DNA of 45,927 nt from positions 1 to 45,927 of the forward strand of contig JAMOQG010000079.1 of assembly GCA_027064135.1 (NCBI GenBank), in the 5' to 3' direction. Numbering within the stretch: position 1 is the stretch's first letter; each line of letters begins with the position of its first letter. This document shows, one piece after another, positions 33,851 to 42,838 of this stretch. The notes beneath the pieces were generated by a model that was not told the origin of the DNA, did no database searches, and saw nothing but the letters and a program-made list of their open reading frames with translations. Source of the stretch: Peptostreptococcaceae bacterium (GTDB lineage Bacteria; Bacillota; Clostridia; Peptostreptococcales; Acidaminobacteraceae). The position numbers and the translations under genes are program-made.

Positions 33851-34741
33851 TTACTCAACTATTTTTGCTACATATACTCCATAATCAGTTTGTGTTTCTC
33901 CTGTTTCACCGCTAATAACATTTTTAACAAATCTTCCGGTAATTTGCATTTTACCACTTTGTTTACCAATATCTTCTACAAAAAACTGTGCAAATCCAAC
34001 TATTGTTACATAATCTCTACCGCTTATATCTTCTTCTGCTATTATTGGTATTAACCATAATCTTACCGAATCTTCTGAAAAATTATCAAAAGTAGAATAA
34101 TCATTTTGTAATAATTGCTTTAATGGATTTATTACCATTGCCATATTACCAGGTTCCGTTAAAATTTCATCTCCAACTTCCAACGTTCCAGAATAACCAT
34201 ATAGGGCATTATGACGAAACCAACATGCACCACATCCTTCTCCTAAAGCTAAAGCTCCAAAATTCCCGTTTGAACCGCCACTTGCTCCCTCTTTTAATAC
34301 AACTTCTTCTCCATAAGTATATACTTCATCCGGTACACCAAATGGTTTAGCTCCTCCATTAATTTTAGTAACTGCGTTTATTGCTACTTTTACAGAAGCG
34401 CTAATTTCTGTTGTATCAATATTAAAATATTTCATAAATCTATTTTCAACTAATTCTGTAGATTGTAGTTTTAATGATTTATTATTATCTGAAAAAATTA
34501 TCAGAACTGTATTAGGATCAACACCATTTTTAGTTAAGTATTCGGTTACTGTGGCAGTTGTTTTATTTACATCGTCTAAATCTTGTGCTCCAGCTAAAGC
34601 AGCTGCATCTAAAGCATTTGTAAGTTGAATATCTTCTACAACACTATAACCATAATCAGCAACCATACCTACCGCTCCAAGAAGCAAACCCAAAACAATA
34701 ACAAAAATCACTGTAATTGAACCTTTATCATTTTTTATCAT
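33851..34741 (-). CDS. TadG-like pseudopilin/pilus-assembly protein
   Basis: A 296-residue protein with an N-terminal hydrophobic helix behind a basic start (MIKNDKGSITVIFVIVLGLL), then ADYGYSVVEDIQLTNALDAA and ALAGAQDL, the motif of the TadG/TadE Flp-like N-terminus. The outer domain is not like the von Willebrand domain of proteobacterial TadG; it has a glycine/cysteine segment (ALGEGCGACWFRHNALYG) and a beta-rich tail. The position +5 Glu of pilins is absent after the KG/S junction, so processing by prepilin peptidase is uncertain. ATG at 34741 has AGGTG upstream; TadE ends 9 bp before. Confidence 0.8.
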   Translation of the reverse strand: MIKNDKGSITVIFVIVLGLLLGAVGMVADYGYSVVEDIQLTNALDAAALAGAQDLDDVNKTTATVTEYLTKNGVDPNTVLIIFSDNNKSLKLQSTELVENRFMKYFNIDTTEISASVKVAINAVTKINGGAKPFGVPDEVYTYGEEVVLKEGASGGSNGNFGALALGEGCGACWFRHNALYGYSGTLEVGDEILTEPGNMAMVINPLKQLLQNDYSTFDNFSEDSVRLWLIPIIAEEDISGRDYVTIVGFAQFFVEDIGKQSGKMQITGRFVKNVISGETGETQTDYGVYVAKIVE

Positions 34742-34750
34742 TTGCATCAC

Positions 34751-35140
34751 CTACTCTACTCTCATAACAGATTTGCCTGAAACTACAACATTTTCACCCA
34801 AAATATTTGAAATAATTGGAGTATTAATATCAATAGTATAATTAATATCTATAGTAACATTTTCTCCTACACTCCTATAGCTTTCTGAAGGTGTAATAGT
34901 ATAATTTAGTCTATTTGGATCTAGCGATGCAGTTCCTAAATCAATTTCACTAATTGCACTTGAATCTGAATTAGTTACTGCTACAACTCTAGCTGCATTT
35001 CTTGCTGTATTTTGAAGAACTATTTTTGTACTAAGTATTCTAGAGGTATCAAACATTCCAAGAAGTAAAATTAAAAATATAGGTAAAATTAATGTAAATT
35101 CAACCATTGATTGACCTCTATTATTAAATATCTTTTTCAT
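34751..35140 (-). CDS. tadE: TadE-like pseudopilin
   Basis: A 129-residue pseudopilin. The N-terminus MKKIFNNRGQSMVEFTLILP shows a class III signal: cleavage expected after RG, then QSMVEF with Glu at +5 and an aromatic at +6, followed by a hydrophobic helix (LILPIFLILLLGMFDTSRIL). QNTARNAARVVAV is the TadE-characteristic segment. It is processed by a TadV-type peptidase (not in this window) and is a minor subunit of the pilus. ATG follows AGAGGTG, 21 bp past a terminator that separates it from the pilin genes. Confidence 0.92.
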   Translation of the reverse strand: MKKIFNNRGQSMVEFTLILPIFLILLLGMFDTSRILSTKIVLQNTARNAARVVAVTNSDSSAISEIDLGTASLDPNRLNYTITPSESYRSVGENVTIDINYTIDINTPIISNILGENVVVSGKSVMRVE

Positions 35141-35156
35141 ATTACACCTCTTTCTT

Positions 35157-35180
35157 AAAAAAAGGGCCTATCGGCCCTTT
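35157..35180 (-). terminator. intergenic terminator between pilin genes and Tad machinery
   Basis: AAAGGGCC, TATC loop, GGCCCTTT (35161-35180) with a run of T on the minus strand (35163-35157) is a compact, GC-rich intrinsic terminator placed 16 bp after the flp1 stop and before tadE. Partial read-through would give high pilin and low machinery expression. Confidence 0.9.
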
Positions 35181-35196
35181 GAGTAATTTCTGCATT

Positions 35197-35370
35197 TTAA
35201 AGTGCATCTTTTATTTCTGTAAATTTTTCTCCAAGTCTAGTTCCAAATAATGCTACAAGTGCAATGATTGCAATTGCTACCAAACCAATAATCAATACAT
35301 ATTCAACCATACCTTGACCTTCTTCATTTCCTAAATAATAGCTTAAATAAGTTTTAAAATAATTTAACAT
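35197..35370 (-). CDS. flp: Flp-type major pilin 1
   Basis: A 57-residue prepilin, MLNYFKTYLSYYLGNEEG then QGMVEYVLIIGLVAIAII. The class III leader is cut after Gly18, leaving Glu at +5 and Tyr at +6 (the Flp motif). Mature protein is about 39 residues, mostly one helix, typical of Flp major pilins. ATG follows AAGGAGG. It has its own promoter with an upstream block shared with pilin 2 and a terminator downstream. Confidence 0.95.
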   Translation of the reverse strand: MLNYFKTYLSYYLGNEEGQGMVEYVLIIGLVAIAIIALVALFGTRLGEKFTEIKDAL

Positions 35371-35423
35371 AATTTCCTCCTTGTATTTTTTGTTTTCCCA
35401 AATTTACTTTATTTGATAATTTA

Positions 35424-35452
35424 ATAATACTCCCAATTTTTAAAAATTAATA
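35424..35452 (-). promoter_or_regulatory. flp1 promoter
   Basis: On the minus strand a weak -35 TATTAA (35452-35447), 17 bp, then -10 TATTAT (35429-35424), 54 bp upstream of the pilin ATG. The spacing and both hexamers are identical to those of the second pilin promoter. The poor -35 suggests activator dependence. Confidence 0.55.
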
Positions 35453-35496
35453 AAGCATTAAGTCATATTTTTATAGGACTTTAGTCATATTTTAAA
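35449..35496. repeat. 48-bp conserved promoter-upstream block, copy 1
   Basis: Identical at 43 of 48 positions to the block at 35756-35803. On the minus strand it contains AAGTC and GACTT inverted arms around a 12-bp AT core, and it overlaps the -35 of the flp1 promoter. This is a candidate binding site for the neighbouring NarL/DegU-like regulator. Confidence 0.8.
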
Positions 35497-35505
35497 TAAT
35501 TATTC

Positions 35506-35679
35506 TTAAAGGTTATCAATAAATTCTTGAAATTTTGCTCCAATTGCATCACCAAAAGCCGTTACAATACCAATTATCAAAAGTGCAACAAATCCAATGA
35601 TTAATACATATTCAACTAAACTTTGACCTTCATCATTTCCTAAGTAATACTCTAAATAAGTTTTAAAGTAGTTAATCAT
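35506..35679 (-). CDS. flp: Flp-type major pilin 2
   Basis: A second 57-residue prepilin, MINYFKTYLEYYLGNDEG then QSLVEYVLIIGFVALLII. Leader, cleavage site (after Gly18), Glu +5 and Tyr +6 are the same as in pilin 1; the two share most of the leader and first helix but differ in the C-terminal third (AFGDAIGAKFQEFIDNL versus LFGTRLGEKFTEIKDAL). ATG follows AGGAG. It has its own promoter. Two pilins may form a mixed or alternative pilus. Confidence 0.95.
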   Translation of the reverse strand: MINYFKTYLEYYLGNDEGQSLVEYVLIIGFVALLIIGIVTAFGDAIGAKFQEFIDNL

Positions 35680-35730
35680 AATATTCTCCTGTGTTTTTAA
35701 TATTTTCTTATCTGCTTTACTATTAATTTT

Positions 35731-35759
35731 ATAATATTACTACTTTATGTATTTTAATA
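35731..35759 (-). promoter_or_regulatory. flp2 promoter
   Basis: Minus-strand TATTAA (35759-35754) and TATTAT (35736-35731), 17-bp spacing, 52 bp upstream of the pilin 2 ATG; same architecture as the flp1 promoter. Confidence 0.55.
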
Positions 35760-35803
35760 CAGCAATAAGTCATATTTATATAGGACTTTAGTTATATTTT
35801 CAA
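35756..35803. repeat. 48-bp conserved promoter-upstream block, copy 2
   Basis: Partner of the 35449-35496 block, differing at five positions. It sits at almost the same distance from its pilin start (77 versus 79 bp), overlapping the -35 in the same way, and lies just downstream of the response-regulator gene. Confidence 0.8.
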
Positions 35804-35831
35804 CAAAAAAATATAACAATATTTAATATCA

Positions 35832-36494
35832 TTATATTTTTACATGCTTTTCTATATCATTTTTTATTGCAAAAAGTGCTGCTCTTACCCTATTAGTCAC
35901 ATTTATTTTACTATATATATTAGTGACATAATTTTTAACTGTTTTTTCACTAATATATATTTCTTCTGAAATTTCTTTATTTGTATATCCATTTGATAAA
36001 TAATAAAGAACTTCTTTCTCTCTTTCAGTTAAATCACAAAATTTACTTTTTATTTCATCATTTGAATGTTTATAAATATCCACTAAAGAATTTACTAATC
36101 TTTTATCTATATATGTTTCACCATTAATAATACTCAATAAAATTTCAGATAGTTCTCGCGGATCAGAATCTTTTAAAATATATCCATCCGCTCCTGACTC
36201 AATTGCTGTAGAAAGAGATTTTCTATCACTATTAATAGTGAGTAAAACAACTTTAACATCATTTCTAATTCCTTTAATAATTTTTAAAACTTCAAGTCCA
36301 GATTTATCTGGCATATTGATATCTAATATAGCAAGATCAGGCTTGAATAGCTTAAATATTTCAATAACTTCATTGCCGTTAGAAGCTTCCCCAACAATTT
36401 TAAATTTATCTTCAAGTTCTAATAGCTTTTTAATACCTTCCCTTATCAATTCATGATCATCAGCAATAACAATTCTATAAATATTAGAGTTCAC
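35832..36494 (-). CDS. NarL/DegU-family response regulator
   Basis: A 220-residue response regulator: receiver with D12-D13, phospho-acceptor D58 in LAILDINMPDKSG, Thr in VVLLTIN and Lys in YILKDSD; then a LuxR-type helix-turn-helix LTEREKEVLYYLSNGYTNKE with ISEKTVKNYVTNIYSKI. It starts with GTG behind AAGGGTG and overlaps the kinase stop by 11 bp. The pair is immediately upstream of the pilin genes, so it is the best candidate for the pilin activator acting at the 48-bp blocks. Confidence 0.93.
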   Translation of the reverse strand: MNSNIYRIVIADDHELIREGIKKLLELEDKFKIVGEASNGNEVIEIFKLFKPDLAILDINMPDKSGLEVLKIIKGIRNDVKVVLLTINSDRKSLSTAIESGADGYILKDSDPRELSEILLSIINGETYIDKRLVNSLVDIYKHSNDEIKSKFCDLTEREKEVLYYLSNGYTNKEISEEIYISEKTVKNYVTNIYSKINVTNRVRAALFAIKNDIEKHVKI

Positions 36495-37659
36495 TTAAAA
36501 TCACACCCTTATTAATCGGCATTTTAATATCATAATAAGTTCCGTTATTTCTACTACTCTCAATATTAATTTCACCCATTATTTCTTTAACTCTATTTAT
36601 AACTCCAATTAGTCCATAATTTGTACTTTCATTTTTCACTCTTTTTAAAGTTTTTTCAATATTAAATCCAATTCCATCATCTTTAACTTGAAGTTTTAAA
36701 TAAACCGTTCCAAATTCTAATTTCACCTTAACTTGTTTTGCTTTTGAATGCTTTTTAACATTATTTAAAATTTCCTGTATAATACGAAACAAAGTTAATT
36801 CAATAAATTTATCAAGTTCATTTACAATGTTATTTGACTGAAATTCTACATGAATACCTTCTTTTCTTTCAAAAATTTCAATCATTTTTCTAATAGTTGG
36901 TAAAAGTCCAATATCGTCAATTGACATTGGTCTTAAATCATAAATTATTGCCCTAACTTCATTTAATGTTTCTCTAACAGTACTCTTTAAATTCTCAATT
37001 TCTTCAAGTCCTTTATTCATATCTTTTTTCATTACATTACTACATATTTCAGCTTGAAATACAATGCTAGCAATTGATTGCGCTGGCCCATCATGAATTT
37101 CTCTTGAAATTCTTTTTTTCTCTTGCTCTCGTGCTTCTAACATTTTAATTGCTATATTTATTCTATCTTCTTTTGACATTTCTCCATCTATTAATTTTTC
37201 TAAACTGTTTTGTGAAAGATAATCAAAAGCAACATTAATTTTATTAATTAATGTTTCACCATTTTCCAATACTTTTCTTAAACTAATTAAATTTCTTTCT
37301 AATTCAGTTCTTTTTTCAATCAATAATTTTTCATTAAATTTTTTCTCCTGATAAGTCAGCCTAATTAAACTCGCTATTTCATATGCTTTTTTAATATCAG
37401 CTTCTCCATAACTTTTCAAATCCTTACTAACTTTAGCCAATCTTTGTCTAGCCATTTGATCTTTCTTTCTATAATCATCCACTTCACTTATTGCTATTGA
37501 TGTTTCTCTTTTTACATTATTTAATTTAATTTTTATTTCATCCAATTCACTTTTTACATGATCAACAATATTAAAAACAGCCTCTTTGCTCGATTCGATA
37601 GATGAAAGTGTTTTACTAATAATATCTTTTAAATCTAATTTTTCATTATAATTGTCCAT
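36484..37659 (-). CDS. DegS-like cytosolic sensor histidine kinase
   Basis: A 391-residue kinase with no membrane segment. The N-terminal 170 residues are a long coiled coil as in DegS sensors; the HisKA_3 dimerisation helix holds the phospho-acceptor His (H189) in REIHDGPAQSIA; the ATPase domain has QEILNNVKKHSKAKQVKV and KDDGIGFNIE and YGLIGVINRVKEIMG. It phosphorylates the downstream regulator. The start at 37659 has GGGATG upstream; a TTG at 37680 is less likely. The signal sensed is unknown. Confidence 0.92.
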   Translation of the reverse strand: MDNYNEKLDLKDIISKTLSSIESSKEAVFNIVDHVKSELDEIKIKLNNVKRETSIAISEVDDYRKKDQMARQRLAKVSKDLKSYGEADIKKAYEIASLIRLTYQEKKFNEKLLIEKRTELERNLISLRKVLENGETLINKINVAFDYLSQNSLEKLIDGEMSKEDRINIAIKMLEAREQEKKRISREIHDGPAQSIASIVFQAEICSNVMKKDMNKGLEEIENLKSTVRETLNEVRAIIYDLRPMSIDDIGLLPTIRKMIEIFERKEGIHVEFQSNNIVNELDKFIELTLFRIIQEILNNVKKHSKAKQVKVKLEFGTVYLKLQVKDDGIGFNIEKTLKRVKNESTNYGLIGVINRVKEIMGEINIESSRNNGTYYDIKMPINKGVILSEL

Positions 37660-37695
37660 GTTTTTCACATCCCATATCAAATTCTTAATATTATT

Positions 37696-37723
37696 ATTAT
37701 ATCATAGATTATTTACCCATAAA
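37696..37723 (-). promoter_or_regulatory. promoter of the kinase-regulator genes
   Basis: TTTATG (37723-37718) and TATAAT (37701-37696) on the minus strand, 16 bp apart, 37 bp upstream of the kinase ATG. The -10 is perfect and the -35 weak. Confidence 0.45.
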
Positions 37724-37745
37724 TAATATCTTAAAACAATTAAAA

Positions 37746-37773
37746 AAAGGAGCAACAAATTTATTACTCCTTT
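37746..37773 (-). terminator. terminator of the DUF1846 gene
   Basis: AAAGGAGCAA (37746-37755) pairs with TTACTCCTTT (37764-37773) over 10 bp with one G-U pair, followed on the minus strand by seven U. It separates the DUF1846 gene from the kinase promoter. Confidence 0.85.
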
Positions 37774-37787
37774 AAATGCTTTTATGA

Positions 37788-39290
37788 TTAATAGTATAAG
37801 CTTGCATTTGGATATTCAGCATCGCTTGTAATTTCTATTCCAAGCTTTCTATAAATATTTTCATCATTAGAAGATAAAATTGTAGTAGAATGTGCTTGAC
37901 AATTTTTAAGTTGTGATAATTTACCCATTGCTACTTTTGCAACTGTATTTGATGTTGCACTAATACTAAGAGCAATTAATATTTCTTCACTATTAAGCGA
38001 TATACTCTTTTGCCCAAGAATATTTTCCTTAAGTTCAATTAACGGTTTTAATGTTGATGGTGAAATCAAATGAATTTCATGATCAATATTAGAAAGATAT
38101 TTAACAGTATTTAATAATACTGCAGCTGAAGCATTCATTGTTTCTGAAGATTTTCCAGTTACAATTGTACCATTTTCAAGTTCTAGAGCAACAACAGGAT
38201 ATATTTTTTCTTCTTTACCTTCAAGTTTTAATTTCTTAGCTCTTTCTCTTGCAGGCACAACTGTATTTCTATCTTCACCACATAAATCAAGTTTTTCCAT
38301 AATTAACTGAGCTCTTTGATATGTTTCTAAATCAACATAACCTTTTTTATATTCACATCCGGTTTTGAAATATCTTCTAATAATTTCTTGTCTTGAAGCT
38401 TCTTTAACTACATCGTCATCTGTAATTCCAAATCCTACTCTATTAACACCCATGTCAGTTGGTGACTTGTAAACAGATTCTTCACCTGTAATTTTTTCTA
38501 TAATTCTTTTCAATACTGGAAAAGCTTGTATATCTCTATTATAATTAACTGAAATTTCACCATATGCATCTAAATGAAATGAATCAATTAAATTTACATC
38601 TTTTAAATCAACTGTTGCAGATTCATATGCAATATTTAATGGATGCTTTAATGGAACATTCCATACTGGAAAAGTCTCAAATTTTGAATATCCTACTTCT
38701 TTTCCACGCTTATTTTCATGATACATTTGACTTAAACAAGTTGCAAGTTTACCACTTCCAGGTCCTGGTGCAGTAACAACTACTATTGGTTTTTTAGTTT
38801 CAATATAAGGATTTTTTCCATATCCTTCTTCACTAACTATAGTATCAACATCTGTTGGATACCCTTTAGTAAATTTATGTTTATAAACTTTAATTCCTCT
38901 TCTTTCAAGTTTGTTAGCAAACATACTAGCCGAAGGTTGCTCACTAAATCTTGTAATAACTACACCATTAACATCAAGATTATAAGCTCTTAAATCATCA
39001 ATCATTCTTAATACATCTAAATCATATGTAATACCAAAATCGCCTCTTATTTTATTTCTTTCAATATCTCCAGCATATACACAAATAATAATTTCAACAT
39101 TGTCTTTTAATTTGTTAAGTAATTTAATTTTTGCGTTTTCATCAAAACCTGGTAAAACTCTTTTAGCATGCATATCAAAAAGAAGTTTTCCTCCAAATTC
39201 CAAATACAATTTATCATAATTATTCACTCTTTCAAGAATAAATTTAGATTGTTCCTCCAAATATTTTTTAGAATCAAATCCTATTTTCAT
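37788..39290 (-). CDS. DUF1846 family protein
   Basis: A 500-residue DUF1846 protein, widespread in Firmicutes and of normal length. Motifs seen: [20 protein letters not shown] at the start, [18 protein letters not shown] (phosphate-loop-like), [17 protein letters not shown] and [12 protein letters not shown]. The function is not established; structural work places it near nucleotide-binding folds. Cytosolic, no signal peptide. ATG at 39290 follows AAAGGAG. It is a single-gene unit with its own terminator and a TATAAT at 39348-39343. Confidence 0.93.
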   Translation of the reverse strand: MKIGFDSKKYLEEQSKFILERVNNYDKLYLEFGGKLLFDMHAKRVLPGFDENAKIKLLNKLKDNVEIIICVYAGDIERNKIRGDFGITYDLDVLRMIDDLRAYNLDVNGVVITRFSEQPSASMFANKLERRGIKVYKHKFTKGYPTDVDTIVSEEGYGKNPYIETKKPIVVVTAPGPGSGKLATCLSQMYHENKRGKEVGYSKFETFPVWNVPLKHPLNIAYESATVDLKDVNLIDSFHLDAYGEISVNYNRDIQAFPVLKRIIEKITGEESVYKSPTDMGVNRVGFGITDDDVVKEASRQEIIRRYFKTGCEYKKGYVDLETYQRAQLIMEKLDLCGEDRNTVVPARERAKKLKLEGKEEKIYPVVALELENGTIVTGKSSETMNASAAVLLNTVKYLSNIDHEIHLISPSTLKPLIELKENILGQKSISLNSEEILIALSISATSNTVAKVAMGKLSQLKNCQAHSTTILSSNDENIYRKLGIEITSDAEYPNASLYY

Positions 39291-39359
39291 ATTTCTCCTT
39301 TCTGTCAACTAACAAATCCTTTTTTATAAATCAATAAAATATATTATAACATATATTTC

Positions 39360-39980
39360 TTATTTGTTTTTATTTTTTAATATTTTTAATAACTGACTAT
39401 AATCAGAAATAACATACTCAGGCAAAAAATCAATTTCTCTATTTTCATTATTATAATAACAAGTTAAAAGCCCAACATTCTTAGATGGTATCATATCAAG
39501 TATTCTATCACCTACACTTAAAGTAACTTCTACATTGATATTATTTCTAAGTATTAATTTCTTAAACATATTAGAATTTGGTTTTCTAAATTCTGTCTCT
39601 TCAATGGTTAAAATATCTTCAAAATAATTTTCCATATTATAATATTTTAAAAAATCGTAAGTTGTAATATCCCTATGCGTCACTATATAATTCTTACCAC
39701 CTTCAGAAATTATATATTTAAGAACATTAATAACATTTTCAAATGGTTTACTCAATTTTTTATTTACTTTTTTTTCTTCATCTTTCCAGATTTTTTTAAA
39801 AGAATCATCCATTTTATAATACCTTATTGCATGTTCAGATGAAATTTTTAATAATTCTTCAATTTCACTTTCATTTGCACTTATATTTCTTTCTTCTAAT
39901 GTGGTTTTAAAAGCTTTTATCATTAACGGATATGTATCTATTAATGTTCCATCAAAATCCCATATAATATTTTTAATCAT
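39360..39980 (-). CDS. HAD-superfamily hydrolase (phosphoglycolate phosphatase-like)
   Basis: A 206-residue HAD subfamily IA phosphatase. Motif I is WDFDGTLIDTY (Asp8 nucleophile, Asp10), motif II the VTHRD segment, motif III KPNSNMFKKL, and motif IV VGDRILDM. The four-helix cap follows motif I. Substrate unknown. It is the last gene of a seven-gene operon, starting 1 bp after the pyridoxamine kinase stop; the ribosome site is weak, suggesting coupled translation. Confidence 0.88.
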   Translation of the reverse strand: MIKNIIWDFDGTLIDTYPLMIKAFKTTLEERNISANESEIEELLKISSEHAIRYYKMDDSFKKIWKDEEKKVNKKLSKPFENVINVLKYIISEGGKNYIVTHRDITTYDFLKYYNMENYFEDILTIEETEFRKPNSNMFKKLILRNNINVEVTLSVGDRILDMIPSKNVGLLTCYYNNENREIDFLPEYVISDYSQLLKILKNKNK

Positions 39981-39981
39981 A

Positions 39982-40863
39982 TTATTTCATCATTTCATAA
40001 CTACTAGTTATTACAGGCAATTTTAAAGTATCAAGAACTCTTTCAAGAAGAATTCCTTCTCGTTTAGGATAATCAAATCCATAACTTGCTTTAATACCAT
40101 TTGTTATAAACTGTACTCCTCTTTCGAGAGAAATTGGTAAACTATCTCCTTGTAAAATAGATCCAATAACTACACTTGTAAATGCATCACCTGTTCCTGG
40201 ATAAAAAGCTGGAATATATGTACAACTTACTTTCCAAAACACATCATTTTCTCTATTATAAGCAATTACACTCGTTTTTTTACTTTTTTCTATATTTGGA
40301 ACACTTGTTAAAATTACTATTTCAGGTCCCATATTTGAAAGTCTTTTTAACCACAATTTAATTTCTTCTTCTGAAATATCAAATGTATAATCTTCATTTA
40401 ATAAATAACATGCCTCAGTAAAATTAGGAGTAATAATATCAGCTTTTTTTATTAACTTTCTCATAGAATCTACCATTTCATCATCCATTGTTTGGTAAAG
40501 TACCCCATCATCACCCATTACAGGATCAACTACTACAAAATTGTCTTCATTTGAAAATATATCAATAATTTCAGAAACTATCTCAATTTGACGTATTGAA
40601 GCTAAAAAGCCACTATAAATACAATCAAATGATAATTCTATTTCTTTCCAATGATTAATATAATCACTCATTGAATCTGTTAAATCAACTAAAGTAAAAT
40701 TTTCAAATCCTCCAGTATGTGTTGAAAGAACCGCTGTAGGAACAGGACAAACTTGAACTCCCATAGAAGAAAGAACTGGAATTATAGCAGTTAATGATGC
40801 TCTTCCAAACCCTGACAAATCATGTATTGCAGCAACTTTTTTCACTGGATTTATTTTCTTCAT
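39982..40863 (-). CDS. pdxY: pyridoxamine kinase / pyridoxal kinase-like
   Basis: A 293-residue ribokinase-fold kinase. VAAIHDLSGFGRASLTAIIP near the start, VPTAVLSTHTGGF, VVVDPVMGDDG, ITPNFTEACYLL and the anion-hole motif PGTGDAFTSV are all those of PdxK/PdxY. It salvages pyridoxamine or pyridoxal for PLP. ATG at 40863 follows AGGAGG; the longer ATG at 40902 overlaps the sirtuin gene and lacks a ribosome site. It shares an operon with a PLP-dependent aminotransferase, which is consistent with cofactor supply. Confidence 0.9.
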   Translation of the reverse strand: MKKINPVKKVAAIHDLSGFGRASLTAIIPVLSSMGVQVCPVPTAVLSTHTGGFENFTLVDLTDSMSDYINHWKEIELSFDCIYSGFLASIRQIEIVSEIIDIFSNEDNFVVVDPVMGDDGVLYQTMDDEMVDSMRKLIKKADIITPNFTEACYLLNEDYTFDISEEEIKLWLKRLSNMGPEIVILTSVPNIEKSKKTSVIAYNRENDVFWKVSCTYIPAFYPGTGDAFTSVVIGSILQGDSLPISLERGVQFITNGIKASYGFDYPKREGILLERVLDTLKLPVITSSYEMMK

Positions 40864-40873
40864 AGATAACCTC

Positions 40874-41623
40874 CTAAAGATTTTTAAAATTACATATTTC
40901 ATTGTAAATATTGTTCATTGCGATAGTAGCTTTTTCTTTAATGAAAATATCAGAAACAGTATTTGTATATTCAGATTCATCAATATTTATTTCAATAACA
41001 AAAGCTCCATTTTGTTTTGCTATATTTGGTATCATTGATGCAGGTTGTATTTTACCAGTTGTACCTACAATAAGAATAACTTCCGCTTTTAAAGCTTCAG
41101 CAAATGATTTTTCGTATACAGCTTCGTTTAAAGATTCACCAAAGAAAATAAAATCCGGCTTTAAAATTCCGCCACAATTTTCACAATAAGGTGGCAAACT
41201 ATCTAGCATTTCTTCAGTTACTTTATATTTTCTATTACATTTCACACAGACTGCTTCCTTAGAATTTCCATGAAATTGTAATACATTCTCACTTCCAGCT
41301 TCTTTATGAAGATTATCAATATTTTGTGTAATTATAGAATCAATTAAATTTTCTTTTTCCATTTTAGCAATTATCTCATGTGCTAAATTCGGAATTTTAT
41401 TTTCAAATGTTTTATAAAAAACTTCAACTGAAAATTCCCATGATTCTTTTGGAAATTTATAAAAATAATTAATATCCAAAAGACTCATATCATATTTACT
41501 CCAAAGACCATTTTCACCTCTAAAAGGTGGAATTCCACTTTCTACAGATATTCCTGCGCCTGTAAATGCTGAAGTATACTTTGAATTTATTATAATTTCA
41601 GCTATGCTTTTATAATCCAACAT
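40874..41623 (-). CDS. cobB: SIR2-family NAD-dependent protein deacylase
   Basis: A 249-residue sirtuin. The NAD-binding GAGISVESGIPPFRG, TQNIDNLH (residues 99-106), catalytic His118 in LQFHGN, and four zinc-binding cysteines (C126, C129, C147, C150) are present. The IIAKM/YE-type substrate region is not distinctive, so deacetylase versus desuccinylase cannot be decided. The start ATG overlaps the peptidase T stop by one base (TAATG). It sits in the middle of an operon with metabolic enzymes. Confidence 0.93.
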   Translation of the reverse strand: MLDYKSIAEIIINSKYTSAFTGAGISVESGIPPFRGENGLWSKYDMSLLDINYFYKFPKESWEFSVEVFYKTFENKIPNLAHEIIAKMEKENLIDSIITQNIDNLHKEAGSENVLQFHGNSKEAVCVKCNRKYKVTEEMLDSLPPYCENCGGILKPDFIFFGESLNEAVYEKSFAEALKAEVILIVGTTGKIQPASMIPNIAKQNGAFVIEINIDESEYTNTVSDIFIKEKATIAMNNIYNEICNFKNL

Positions 41624-42837
41624 TATCTTACACTTAATTCCACTATCTTAACAATTACTTCTACTGCTTTTCTCATTGAATTAGTTGGAATAAACTCAAA
41701 CTTACCATGAAAATTATGTCCTCCTGTGAAAATATTTGGAGTAGGAAGTCCCATATATGAAAGTTTTGAACCATCAGTCCCACCTCTTACAGGTACAATA
41801 ATTGGTTCTACACCAACCTCTTCCATTGCATTTTTTGCACTTTCAACAATATGATATACAGGCATTATTTTTTCCTTCATATTAAAATATGAATCAGTAA
41901 GTTTTAATTCAACAGTTCCCTCTGGATATTTTTTATTTAAATAATTTACAGCGTTTAACATTAGATCTTTTCTATTATTAAATTTATCCATAAAATGATC
42001 TCTAATAATATAATGCATTTTCAAATGTTCAACATCACCTGTCATATTTAATAAGTGAAAAAAACCTTCATAATTTTCAGTGTATTCTGGTCTATCAAAT
42101 TCAGGAAGTAATGAATCAAGTTCCATTCCAATTCTTAGAGCATTTCTCATTTTATTTTTTGAACTTCCAGGATGAACATTAATACCATTAATATTAATTA
42201 ATGCTGAGGCAGCATTAAAATTTTCATATTCAAGCTCTCCTAATTCGCCTCCATCAATTGTATAAGCGTAGTCAGCACCAAAAGCTTTTACATTAAATTT
42301 GTCTGCACCACGTCCAATTTCTTCATCAGGTGTAAATCCAACTTTTATTGTTCCATGTTTTAAATTATTATCAATTATATATTTAAGACTTTCTATGATT
42401 TCGGTAACTCCTGCTTTATCATCAGCACCTAATAATGTTGTTCCATCAGTAGTAATAATTTCTTCACCAACATAATTTAAAATCTCTGGGAAATCTGATG
42501 TTTTTAAAACAATATTTTTTTCTTCATTAAGTACAATGTCTTCACCATTATATTTTTCAATTATTTTAGGATTCACATTTTCACCACTAAATGATGGTGC
42601 AGTATCCACATGAGCAAGAAATCCAATAGTAGGTACTTCTTTTTCTATATTGCTATTAAGTGTTGCAAAAAGATAACCGTTTTCATCAAGAACTACTTCA
42701 TCCATACCTATTTCATTTAAATCACTTTCAAGAACTTTTAATAAATCAAACTGCTTTTGAGTACTCGGACATGTAATACTACTTTCATCAGACTTTGTAT
42801 CAATTTTAATATAACGTAAAAATCTTTCTATAATCAT
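41623..42837 (-). CDS. pepT: peptidase T (tripeptide aminopeptidase)
   Basis: A 404-residue M20B metallopeptidase. Zinc ligands and catalytic acids are seen in GFLAHVDTAPSFSG (H76, D78), GADDKAGVTE (D139), FTPDEEIGRG (E172-E173), YTIDGGELGELE and TGGHNFHGKFE. The protein has the usual PepT length and no signal peptide, so it cleaves tripeptides in the cytoplasm. ATG at 42837 lies 1 bp after the aminotransferase stop, with GGAGGAT inside that gene. Confidence 0.96.
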   Translation of the reverse strand: MIIERFLRYIKIDTKSDESSITCPSTQKQFDLLKVLESDLNEIGMDEVVLDENGYLFATLNSNIEKEVPTIGFLAHVDTAPSFSGENVNPKIIEKYNGEDIVLNEEKNIVLKTSDFPEILNYVGEEIITTDGTTLLGADDKAGVTEIIESLKYIIDNNLKHGTIKVGFTPDEEIGRGADKFNVKAFGADYAYTIDGGELGELEYENFNAASALININGINVHPGSSKNKMRNALRIGMELDSLLPEFDRPEYTENYEGFFHLLNMTGDVEHLKMHYIIRDHFMDKFNNRKDLMLNAVNYLNKKYPEGTVELKLTDSYFNMKEKIMPVYHIVESAKNAMEEVGVEPIIVPVRGGTDGSKLSYMGLPTPNIFTGGHNFHGKFEFIPTNSMRKAVEVIVKIVELSVR

Positions 42838-42838
42838 T

